Below, in pieces: positions 25,101 through 31,922 of a stretch of 31,922 bases of DNA (within the stretch, counting starts at the first letter, position 1; every line of letters starts with the position of its first letter). A program made the translations under genes and the position numbers. The notes under the pieces were generated by a model. The model made no database searches. It was not told where the DNA came from and worked only from the letters and a program-made list of their open reading frames with translations. This stretch comes from an uncultured Bacteroides sp. (lineage in GTDB: Bacteria > Bacteroidota > Bacteroidia > Bacteroidales > Bacteroidaceae): positions 1-31,922 of the forward strand of contig USEY01000042.1 of assembly GCA_900553815.1 (NCBI GenBank), given 5' to 3'.

Positions 25101-26639
25101 TCATTCGCCTGTGCTCAGGTCTACGGCATAGCTTGCACGCTTGCCCGAGGGGAACATACCGGTAATGAACAGTACTTGTTCGGGCGATTGGCTTGCCTCT
25201 CTCAAGGCCTGCTCCATATCTTCCACTGTCTTCATAGCCTGTCCGTTCACTTTCAGTATGATGAATCCCTTACGGATACCTGCTTCCTGCATCTTGCCGT
25301 TCGATACACCGGTTATTTCCAATCCGTAACCCAGATTAAGCTGACGTTTCACCTCGGAAGTCACAGGGCGGAAGGCTGCACCCAGAATCTCCATACCGGC
25401 ATTCTTTACCACTTTCGTGTTGCCTTGCGAGTTCTTCAAGGTGATATCGAAAGTCTTCTCTTTCTTCTCACGTACTACGGTCACCTTAATCTTGTCACCC
25501 GGACGATGTTTGGCCAGTTCTTCCTGCAAGTCGGTGAACTTACGTATCTTCTTACCGTCGATGGCAGTAATCACGTCGTCGCTCTTCAAGATACCGGCAG
25601 CCGAACCTCCATCTACTACTTCTACAATCCAGATACCTTCTTTTACGCCCAGTTCCTCGGCTTTTTCCTTCACTTCCTTCGTGATGCGTTCGTCGGTCAC
25701 AAGGTCAGTAGCCAGGTCGTGGCAGCTTACACCCAGTTTCACACGCTGAACTGTACCATATTGTTTAAGGTCAGAAACAACCTTGGTCATAATACTGGTA
25801 GGGATGGCAAATCCATAGCCCGAATAAGCACCAGTCGGCGAATAAAGCATGGCGTTGATACCAACCAGTTCGCCACGTGCATTGACCAACGCGCCACCAC
25901 TGTTTCCTTGATTGATGGCAGCATCCGTCTGGATGAACGACTGTATGTTGGCAGCCTGTCCGTTGGCAGCAGTAGAACCGATGGCACGGGCCTTGGCGCT
26001 GACAATACCTGCAGTAACCGTAGAATTCAGATTGAACGGATTACCTACGGCCAACACCCATTCACCTACTTTCAGTGCATCAGAGTCGCCCACAGGAATG
26101 GTGGGGAAGTCATCACCCTCAATCTTCAACAATGCCAAGTCGGTATCAGGATCGGTACCTATCACACGTCCTTTCAATTCGCGCTCATCATTCAGTTTCA
26201 CGGTGATTTCATCGGCACCTTCCACTACGTGATTGTTGGTTACAATGTAGCCATCCTTCGAAATAATGACACCCGAACCAAAGCCTACACGCGGCTGTGT
26301 CTGAATCTGACGTTGCTGTCCGCGGCCGTCGCCGAAGAAGAAGTCAAAGAAGTCGGGCATAGTCTGCACCGTCTGCGTTTTGCCCAGCTGGGTAGCACGG
26401 ATGTGTACCACGGCATGAACCGAGTTCTCGGCCGCTTGTGTCAAATCGACTGGCTGGGCCGTTACGCCATTATAATTAGCCTGCAGGTAGCAGGACGGAT
26501 TTTGCTGGAACAACTCGCTGAAAGTGGCGGCATCCGACTTGTCATTAGCAAGCATTTTGTAGGCTGTGAAGCCTCCGACTCCTGAACTGAGAAGTACAAT
26601 AGCTGCAACTCCCAGTATGTTTCTTGTTGTCTTTCTCAT
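25101..26639 (-). CDS. htrA: HtrA/DegP-family periplasmic serine protease
   Basis: This 512-residue envelope protease and chaperone degrades misfolded periplasmic proteins. A hydrophobic N-terminal segment (residues 8-27) is a signal peptide or anchor. The trypsin-like domain has H137 in VTNNHVVEGAD, D167 in DTDLALLKI and S247 in QGNSGGAL. Two PDZ domains follow, with GIWIVEVVDGGSAAGILKSDDVI near 340 and GLEITGVSNGKMQEAGIRKGFII near 445. The length is normal for the family. A Gln- and Phe-rich loop, MPDFFDFFFGDGRGQQRQ (about 94-111), corresponds to the LA loop region. The upstream region has several TTAAC/GTTAA motifs that could be operators. Confidence 0.95.
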   Translation of the reverse strand: MRKTTRNILGVAAIVLLSSGVGGFTAYKMLANDKSDAATFSELFQQNPSCYLQANYNGVTAQPVDLTQAAENSVHAVVHIRATQLGKTQTVQTMPDFFDFFFGDGRGQQRQIQTQPRVGFGSGVIISKDGYIVTNNHVVEGADEITVKLNDERELKGRVIGTDPDTDLALLKIEGDDFPTIPVGDSDALKVGEWVLAVGNPFNLNSTVTAGIVSAKARAIGSTAANGQAANIQSFIQTDAAINQGNSGGALVNARGELVGINAMLYSPTGAYSGYGFAIPTSIMTKVVSDLKQYGTVQRVKLGVSCHDLATDLVTDERITKEVKEKAEELGVKEGIWIVEVVDGGSAAGILKSDDVITAIDGKKIRKFTDLQEELAKHRPGDKIKVTVVREKKEKTFDITLKNSQGNTKVVKNAGMEILGAAFRPVTSEVKRQLNLGYGLEITGVSNGKMQEAGIRKGFIILKVNGQAMKTVEDMEQALREASQSPEQVLFITGMFPSGKRASYAVDLSTGE

Positions 26640-27251
26640 AACTTTATTATTGTTTAAAGTGTTAATATTCGCATTTCGTTTAACTTTTCGAACGTTAAAA
26701 TAAAGACAAAAACCGTTCTGTTATTCCGCTTGTCACCTTTTTTTGTTCTCTTTTAACAGAGCCTTTTTCCGACTTAACAGCGCTTAACGATGAATGCTGA
26801 CATTTTAGCATTTTGCAGGATAATGGAATATGTTAAAAGACAGACACTCCGGGCCATATATGACATTTCGTCAGTCTGCATGCAAAACAGACAAAAACAC
26901 CCCTTTCAGACAACGCTCAACAGGCCTCTACAGCCCACCAAACCACCCTGACAATGGCCTGACATAGATACGAACAAGCATATACATCCTATGTTCTATA
27001 ATGACACAAGATAACAAATAGAACCCAAGCCTGCAAATAGACGCTCCCGACCAACCAAACAGAGGTCCGACAAACACCGCCGAATTAGCAATGCAATCGT
27101 CCAACAAAGCAGTCAAACCAGAGAAGATACAGCACACAGTAAAAAGCAGCATGACATATTTTTCACATTTTACCTTACAGAAAGCTCACAATTTTCCACA
27201 TTTACTTTCTCATACTATATACAAAAATCACAAAACAGCCAGCTCCGTGCC
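26640..27251. other. gene-free region upstream of htrA
   Basis: Seven copies of TTAAC or its complement GTTAA lie at 26661-26836, several 10 or 21 bases apart. They fall in the region expected to hold the htrA promoter, but no exact TAnnTTTG box was found on the minus strand. From about 26880 to 27200 the plus strand is rich in A and C and poor in G and T. A frame of 74 codons there (minus, 26928-27152) shows no protein-like features and is not called. Confidence 0.5.
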
Positions 27252-27361
27252 TAAAACATAGTACCTTTTTAGGTAAAACTATGCCGCAAACACACCAAAA
27301 CATTGCTTCTTACGAGTAAAAAGCAAGTATGTTTTGAGATAAAACAACGGATTTGACAGCC
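27252..27361. repeat. 22-bp tandem repeat, five units, YAAAACAWTGC type
   Basis: Units lie at 27252, 27274, 27296, 27318 and 27340, each 22 bp. Four begin TAAAAC or CAAAAC, and the fourth begins AAAAAG. Unit 2 (TAAAACTATGCCGC) and unit 3 (CAAAACATTGCTTC) closely match the array at 8665-8796. The first half of the unit is conserved and the second half varies. Confidence 0.8.
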
Positions 27362-27365
27362 AAAG

Positions 27366-27453
27366 AGTCCACTGATTGGCGGAAAACAGTTAAGACTTTA
27401 CACGAGGCGAGTGTACTCCCAGCGCGACAAGTGTCCGTCAGACTCCTTTTTAC
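27366..27453. repeat. 22-bp degenerate tandem repeat, four units, AGTYNAC type
   Basis: Units start at 27366 (AGTCCACTG), 27388 (AGTTAAGAC), 27410 (AGTGTACTC) and 27432 (TGTCCGTCA). The spacing is exactly 22, but similarity is low beyond the first 6-8 bases. The openings match the array at 8566-8653, which also contains AGTTAACTG and AGTCCACTG. It lies 4 bases after the array at 27252-27361, so the same two types are paired again, in reverse order. Confidence 0.6.
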
Positions 27454-27672
27454 TCTCCTGTTGGTCGTTTTAAGGACTCTGTTTTTTCTATTTCAAATGT
27501 AAACATTTTCCTATCCAGAGCAGTCTATAAACCTGTTACATAAAAACGTGCTGATTTTTCCTGCTGCCCTCTGCCCTATTCCGAAATAAGCGATTCTCAG
27601 GCATTAGAAAATGCAAAGTGTCATTTTGAAAGTTGGCCCCCAACTGCCAACCTACCCTTCGCCCAATACCAA
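27454..27672. other. gene-free sequence before the transglutaminase terminator
   Basis: This stretch lies between the repeat arrays and the terminator. I see no credible gene, promoter or repeat in it. Confidence 0.5.
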
Positions 27673-27726
27673 ACAAAAAGCAAGGAATGCGCCAAAGCCA
27701 TATAAGAGCCCCAACGCATTCCTTGC
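27673..27726 (-). terminator. terminator of the peptidoglycan-peptide operon
   Basis: GCAAGGAATGCG at 27680-27691 pairs perfectly with CGCATTCCTTGC at 27715-27726. On the minus strand TTTTTGTTT follows. It lies about 100 bases past the transglutaminase stop codon. In between, GCTCAAC/GTTGAGC near 27750-27806 can form another stem. Confidence 0.85.
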
Positions 27727-27823
27727 TATCTCCTTTAATCATAAATACTGCTCAACTTGCAACCCGATGCCGGTTGCCGACAAGCCTTGCCGCCTGTGGT
27801 TGAGCACAGCCTTCTTTCCGGCG

Positions 27824-29158
27824 TCAATAGTTCAGGTAGTCTATTTCCATGTGATAGTCCCACTGCGGGAAGTACAGGTTACCGCCTTCCCACTCCACTT
27901 CGCCTCGCTGGAAGTCCACGGTTTCGCTTCGCGGATACTGCTTCTCGGGCACCAGGGGCATGCCATAATCGTTGTTCACCACCATGCGCCAGGAATCTAT
28001 GCCGCCCAGGAAGAAGTATTCCTCTTCATCGCTGCGAGCATAAGTGGGAATGCCAAACGACTGATCGACGGGCACCCAACCCACTCCCTCAAAATAGACC
28101 TCGGCCCAGTCGTGCAGGTTCCACGCACGCGGGTGCATCATGAAGCCACTTTGAAAGTGTGCCGGTATGCCGCTGATGCGACACAGGGTGATAAACAGCA
28201 GGCTGACCTGTCCACAGTCGCCATGGCCATTGTCGAGCACGTACTCGGGTATGTTTTCAATGGTAGAATACTCGCGCGCCGAAGCCCAAGGGAAGTGGTC
28301 GTTCACCCACCGAAAGATGCGCTTTGCCTGTAACAGTGGATTTGTTTCGCCTTCAGTCAGGCGGGCAGCCAGTTGGCACAGGCGGGGCGAAAAGACAATG
28401 TGCTTCTCGCGCTCCGAAGTATATTTCCGGTAAAGTTCGGTGGTCGTGTCATACGGCTGCACATCTTCGGGCTTCAGGTTGTGCCATTCGCCGTAGGAGG
28501 TATACTCAAAAGTTTCGGAAAACACCGTAGGTTGCCCAGCCACGGCACGCTTCTCCATGTAGAGAGTGCTGTGGCTGCACTCGGCAGGTGAAAACACATA
28601 AGTAGGCTCACTAGCCGAAATGAACTTGACGTCTTGCTGGCGCGATACATCCGCGCGCGGATAGGGCAGCCAGCAACGCACCACCTTGCCGGCAGGCACG
28701 GCGTTGGTATCCACCGTCAAGGTGTAAGTCACCCGCATGCGCTTGGGAGCAGCCAGCGGAGTGGCATTTTTTTTCACTTCCGAAATAATTTCAGGCAAGT
28801 TCTCTTGATTCACCTTATCACTGCCGCTCTGCACAATACCTTCCTGGGCTACTTTCAGATTGTAGCAAGCCGAATCTATCCTGAACAGGTTGGGACCCGC
28901 ATTACGGAAGTAGCGTTTCTCGCCATCCAACGTCATGCACTCCAGCGCCCCGGTCTCTTCCCAGGCGCGCATCTGGCTGTCGGTCACGTCAGGGATATAC
29001 TTGCGTATGTAGTCCTTCACCTGGCTTTCCGTCAGGCAGAAGTCGGTTAGCAACCGCTGGTGCAGGTCGGCTTCCCAGCTATATTCGGGCACGGCTGTGC
29101 GCGTGTTGCACGCCGACATCAGGGCCAGCAGGCCAGCCACATATATCAAACGTTTCAT
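27824..29158 (-). CDS. transglutaminase-like lipoprotein
   Basis: This 444-residue protein has a lipoprotein signal ending LMSAC (C17). The C-terminal transglutaminase/protease-like domain carries the triad C315 in GHGDCGQVSL, H349 in NLHDWAEVYF, and D365 in GWVPVDQSFG. The middle part (about 140-240) is beta-rich and may be a carbohydrate- or peptide-binding module. Bacterial proteins of this fold are more often peptidases or amidases than cross-linkers. Its ATG overlaps the TGA of the epimerase gene by four bases (29155-29158), so the two are translationally coupled. Together with the NlpC/P60 enzyme upstream, a role in breaking down peptidoglycan peptides is likely but not shown. Confidence 0.88.
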   Translation of the reverse strand: MKRLIYVAGLLALMSACNTRTAVPEYSWEADLHQRLLTDFCLTESQVKDYIRKYIPDVTDSQMRAWEETGALECMTLDGEKRYFRNAGPNLFRIDSACYNLKVAQEGIVQSGSDKVNQENLPEIISEVKKNATPLAAPKRMRVTYTLTVDTNAVPAGKVVRCWLPYPRADVSRQQDVKFISASEPTYVFSPAECSHSTLYMEKRAVAGQPTVFSETFEYTSYGEWHNLKPEDVQPYDTTTELYRKYTSEREKHIVFSPRLCQLAARLTEGETNPLLQAKRIFRWVNDHFPWASAREYSTIENIPEYVLDNGHGDCGQVSLLFITLCRISGIPAHFQSGFMMHPRAWNLHDWAEVYFEGVGWVPVDQSFGIPTYARSDEEEYFFLGGIDSWRMVVNNDYGMPLVPEKQYPRSETVDFQRGEVEWEGGNLYFPQWDYHMEIDYLNY

Positions 29159-30324
29159 AGCTTCAACACTCCTATACCCGGCAAGTCGGGCAACGTTATT
29201 TTACCTTTTACCACTTCCATTCCCTTAAAGCGATCGTTGGCTATCAGCAGGTTGCCATCCAAATCAGCAAAATCTACGGCCGGCGACAGCTGGGCAGCAG
29301 CCGAGCAGGCGCACGAAGTCTCTGTCATGCAGCCCACCATCACTTTCATGCCGAGCGCACGTGCCAAGGTCATCATCTTCCAAGCTTCGCGCAGACCGGT
29401 ACACTTCATCAACTTGATGTTGATACCCGTAAACACTCCTTTCAGAGCCGCCACATCCTTGAGCCGTTGCACCGACTCGTCGGCAAACACCGGCAACGGG
29501 CTGCGCTCGCTCACCCACGCCAAGTCGTCAATCTGTTCTTTCGGCATGGGCTGCTCTATCATCACGATGCCCTTTTCCTTGAGCCAGTGAATCATGTCGA
29601 GTGCATACTGCCGGTCCTTCCATCCCTGGTTGGCGTCAATGGCTATAGGCAGGTCGGTGACCGAGCGAATGGTCTCTATCATTTCCTTGTCGTTGTCACG
29701 CCCCAGTTTCACCTTCAGAATGTTGAATTGCTCGGCACATTCGCGGGTCTTCTCTTTCACTACTTCGGGCGTGTCTATACCTATGGTAAAGGTGGTGGAA
29801 GGAGCCTTGTCTTTGTCCAATCCCCAAATCTTATACCACGGTGCCTGCAGCAGTTTGCCCACCAGGTCATGCAGAGCTATGTCTACGGCAGCTTTGGCAG
29901 CCGCATCGCTTTCCGACAAGCTATCCACGTATGCCAGTATCTCTTCCATCTTGAAGGGGTCGTCAAACTGTCCTATATGCTCCTGCACCTTCTTTAAGAA
30001 AGCCAGCACCGAATCTACAGTACCTAGTTCCTTTTGCAGGTAGGGTGGCATGGAGGCCTCGCCATAGCCTATGACACCGTCGTACTCCAGCTCTACCTGT
30101 ACATCAGGCGTAGTGCTGCGCGAATAAGTGGCCACGGTAAACACATGACGCAACTTCAACTCATAGGGGAAGAAACGCAACTTCATTTTGGGTTTTTCCC
30201 CACTCTTATTGATATTGAACAGCGGAATTCTTCTCTTTTCTTCTGCCAGCATATCGTTAACGACCAACCCCGAACCCAATGCGGCCAGGGTGGCAGTCTT
30301 TAGGAAATCTCTTCTGTTTGACAC
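29155..30324 (-). CDS. exported dipeptide (L-Ala-D/L-Glu type) epimerase, enolase superfamily
   Basis: This 389-residue enzyme should epimerise the second residue of dipeptides such as L-Ala-D-Glu. Acid-base lysines are K204 and K206 (LKVKLG) and K304 (NIKLMK). Metal ligands are D230 (AIDANQGW), E257 (MIEQPMP) and D282 (FADESV). The DLD motif at 354-356 binds the dipeptide amino group in known epimerases. The start is GTG at 30324, the only in-frame start that keeps the N-terminus SNRRDFLKTATLAALGSG. That is a twin-arginine-like export signal, which is unusual because many dipeptide epimerases are cytosolic. It lies 104 bases after the NlpC/P60 gene and overlaps the next gene. Confidence 0.9.
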   Translation of the reverse strand: MSNRRDFLKTATLAALGSGLVVNDMLAEEKRRIPLFNINKSGEKPKMKLRFFPYELKLRHVFTVATYSRSTTPDVQVELEYDGVIGYGEASMPPYLQKELGTVDSVLAFLKKVQEHIGQFDDPFKMEEILAYVDSLSESDAAAKAAVDIALHDLVGKLLQAPWYKIWGLDKDKAPSTTFTIGIDTPEVVKEKTRECAEQFNILKVKLGRDNDKEMIETIRSVTDLPIAIDANQGWKDRQYALDMIHWLKEKGIVMIEQPMPKEQIDDLAWVSERSPLPVFADESVQRLKDVAALKGVFTGINIKLMKCTGLREAWKMMTLARALGMKVMVGCMTETSCACSAAAQLSPAVDFADLDGNLLIANDRFKGMEVVKGKITLPDLPGIGVLKL

Positions 30325-30428
30325 GATAGTAAATGATTAATGGTTAATGATGGTGTTAATATGAACAACGAGAATAACTGACACTCAACGACAATCGTTT
30401 AGTCTCTTCTCGGATCACAGCCTTATTG

Positions 30429-31649
30429 TCATTCTGTTTTTCCTTCCTTATAGAATTCATTTTCATCCGTGGTTTCCAACCCTTTTTCCTTATTTATATA
30501 GGGCAAGACACGGGTAGCAAAAAGCAGTCGCCCCAAGTTGTACTCGTCGAACAGCTCGTCCTGCGGGTCAAAACTACCGATGCGAACATCGCCCTGCGAA
30601 TGGATAAAACGTTTGTTGCCAATATACATACCTACGTGCACCACCCGTTCGCGGCGTTCGGCCGTGGCCTTCCGTCCGAAAAAGATAAGGTCACCCGGCT
30701 GCAAATTACCAAAGTCGGGTGCAATATCTATATGCTCGCCCACATAAGCCTGCTGCGAGGCATCGCGCGGAATAAGGATGTCGTGCATGAACAACACCGT
30801 ACGCATGAAACCGCTGCAATCCACTCCTTTCGACGAGGTGCCCGCCCATAGATAAGGCACTCCCATCAGCGTATGCGCCGTGGCTATAATGCTGGCAGCG
30901 TCCTGCTTGATTTGGGCACGCCACTTGGCTTCGGGCATAGCCAGTTCCTTGGACAAATATCCCTGCCGTCCGTCGGGATAAGCCACACAATAGAATGCAC
31001 CCTTAGTGCCTTCCAGCTTCAGCCTATTACCTGCCACCACGTCGGACACAGGCTGCGTACCCACCTTGGGCTGTGAATAGACAAAGCCATAGTGTGAAGT
31101 CACTACCACCTTGGGTGCCTTGTTCCAAGCCACCAGTTCCTCGTGCGTCACCGGATGTATGCCCACCCTGTGCACCCATGCAATGTATTTATCAGGAGTC
31201 TGTATCCGATACCAGCCATCCTTTTCCAGCACCCTGACCGGCATACCCATCAGTCCCTGCGTCATCATCTCGGACGAGAAGTCGGCACTGCTCCGCAAGT
31301 TGCACACCGACACGTTGACAATGCCCCACGTACGTCCCTCCAACGCAACCGAATCAGGCACCACCCGCAAGCAGTCCATCAGCCGATACCCCTTGCTGGT
31401 CAGTCCGTCCGTCAAGGCACGTTTGGCATCTGCCGAAGTCGTAACGCCGCGCAGCATCACATTTTTATCCGCAAAAGAATAATCTACCTGAAAAAGCGCC
31501 ACACGACCGTCCGGCGCATACACTTGTTTTAAGCTATCTGTCAGCCAGGCCACCTCTGCCGGAACCTCACCTCCATTTCCTGCACAGACAGAAGACACGA
31601 AAGAAGCACCCAGTAAGCAACAAGCAGCTACAAAATATCGTTTTATCAT
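30429..31649 (-). CDS. NlpC/P60 endopeptidase with SH3-like domains
   Basis: This 406-residue exported enzyme should cut the D-Glu to diamino-acid bond of peptidoglycan peptides. I choose the ATG at 31649 (MIKRYFVAAC). The frame also allows a GTG at 31655, two codons earlier. The signal peptide ends near VCA (residue 23). A central bacterial SH3-like region covers about 105-235. The C-terminal NlpC/P60 domain has C278 in GVDCSGFM, H338 in VVHVGMYIG and H350 in RFIHSQGD. Three-domain proteins of this kind act on short muropeptides. The product, L-Ala-D-Glu, is the substrate expected for the epimerase encoded next. Confidence 0.92.
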   Translation of the reverse strand: MIKRYFVAACCLLGASFVSSVCAGNGGEVPAEVAWLTDSLKQVYAPDGRVALFQVDYSFADKNVMLRGVTTSADAKRALTDGLTSKGYRLMDCLRVVPDSVALEGRTWGIVNVSVCNLRSSADFSSEMMTQGLMGMPVRVLEKDGWYRIQTPDKYIAWVHRVGIHPVTHEELVAWNKAPKVVVTSHYGFVYSQPKVGTQPVSDVVAGNRLKLEGTKGAFYCVAYPDGRQGYLSKELAMPEAKWRAQIKQDAASIIATAHTLMGVPYLWAGTSSKGVDCSGFMRTVLFMHDILIPRDASQQAYVGEHIDIAPDFGNLQPGDLIFFGRKATAERRERVVHVGMYIGNKRFIHSQGDVRIGSFDPQDELFDEYNLGRLLFATRVLPYINKEKGLETTDENEFYKEGKTE

Positions 31650-31680
31650 CAGCACACTGTTTTTTGTTATTAATTGCTAG

Positions 31681-31713
31681 CAAATCTACAAATTATTTTC
31701 AATTAACAGCAAA
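31681..31713 (-). promoter_or_regulatory. promoter of the peptidoglycan-peptide operon
   Basis: On the minus strand, TAGATTTG (complement of 31681-31688) matches the -7 element. A TTTG (complement of 31710-31713) lies 21 bases upstream. Transcription would start near 31675, about 26 bases before the ATG at 31649. Confidence 0.7.
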
Positions 31714-31922
31714 GAACAGAGTAGAAAGTAACAAAGAAGATATATAATAACCTCATCTGAATATAGAATCTTAAAATCAAATTTGAGTACAACATTAGGA
31801 TATTTTACAGGTACTCATGCAATATATTACCACTTATCACTCACCATTTACCATTACCCAATATCCATTCCCATACCTCGTATGCACCCTTCTGCCCGTC
31901 TGTGCCAGCAGACGGCTGAAGG
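31714..31922. other. intergenic end of the window, with a hairpin at the edge
   Basis: No gene is supported. CCTTCTGCCCGTCTG at 31888-31902 pairs with CAGACGGCTGAAGG at 31909-31922 with two small imperfections, and the window ends at the last base of the stem. It may be a terminator of a neighbouring gene, but the flanking sequence is missing. A short open frame (plus, 31817 to the end) has no recognisable features. Confidence 0.45.

Noticed and set aside
25176..26585. 469-codon open frame on the plus strand opposite htrA
   Set aside because: It is antisense to a gene with a complete catalytic triad and PDZ domains. The translation has no known motif.
26928..27152. 74-codon minus-strand frame upstream of htrA
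   Set aside because: The translation is Cys- and Gly-rich without a sensible signal or domain. It lies in an A/C-skewed region where chance frames are likely, and I see no ribosome binding site.
31817..31922. Partial gene at the right edge
   Set aside because: Only 35 codons are visible. The sequence is low-complexity with a hairpin at the end, and there is no ribosome binding site or motif.

Overview
The window looks like chromosome from a gut Bacteroidales species, probably Bacteroides or Phocaeicola. The evidence is a short (286 aa) primary sigma factor without region 1.1, promoters with the TAnnTTTG -7 element instead of TATAAT, two S46 dipeptidyl-peptidases, an anaerobic sulfatase-maturating enzyme, a glycine-tailed HU-like protein of the kind found in Bacteroidetes, and many SPII lipoproteins. 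There is no integrase, transposase gene, phage gene, CRISPR array, tRNA or rRNA that I can support.

Layout. 0-5 kb (+): a secreted GH51 arabinofuranosidase, transketolase and RpiB, which together release pentose and feed it into the pentose phosphate pathway. 5.2-8.4 kb (+): one tight operon for a four-subunit 2-oxoacid:ferredoxin oxidoreductase, led by a TPR protein and carrying a 57-residue two-helix membrane protein between the alpha and beta genes. 8.9-14.4 kb: an acyltransferase (-), a FucP-type sugar transporter (+), an ECF sigma / membrane partner / metallophosphoesterase operon (-), and a DUF4369-like lipoprotein (-). 14.5-22.1 kb (+): the sulfatase-maturating enzyme, a DPP7-type S46 peptidase, the HU-like protein, a DPP11-type S46 peptidase, and two thioredoxins. 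22.1-26.6 kb (-): a clostripain-family lipoprotein, a small exported protein, rpoD and an HtrA protease. 27.8-31.7 kb (-): a peptidoglycan-peptide operon with an NlpC/P60 endopeptidase, an exported dipeptide epimerase and a transglutaminase-like lipoprotein.

The least expected signal is non-coding. Six short tandem arrays lie in four intergenic regions (1907-1994, 8566-8653 with 8665-8796, 18282-18369, 27252-27361 with 27366-27453). All have the same 22-bp period and four to six units, but the unit sequence differs between arrays. Some arrays share a core in the same phase, such as TGCTRTCAC or YAAAACAWTGC. One array lies in the predicted leader of the HU-like gene, just before its start codon. 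They have no spacers, cannot be coding repeats (22 is not a multiple of 3), and are not next to a transposase. I know of no established name or function for them. They are my main candidate for an undescribed system.

No homology search or folding was run. Gene calls rest on motifs read from the translations. Promoters and terminators rest on visible consensus matches and inverted repeats.
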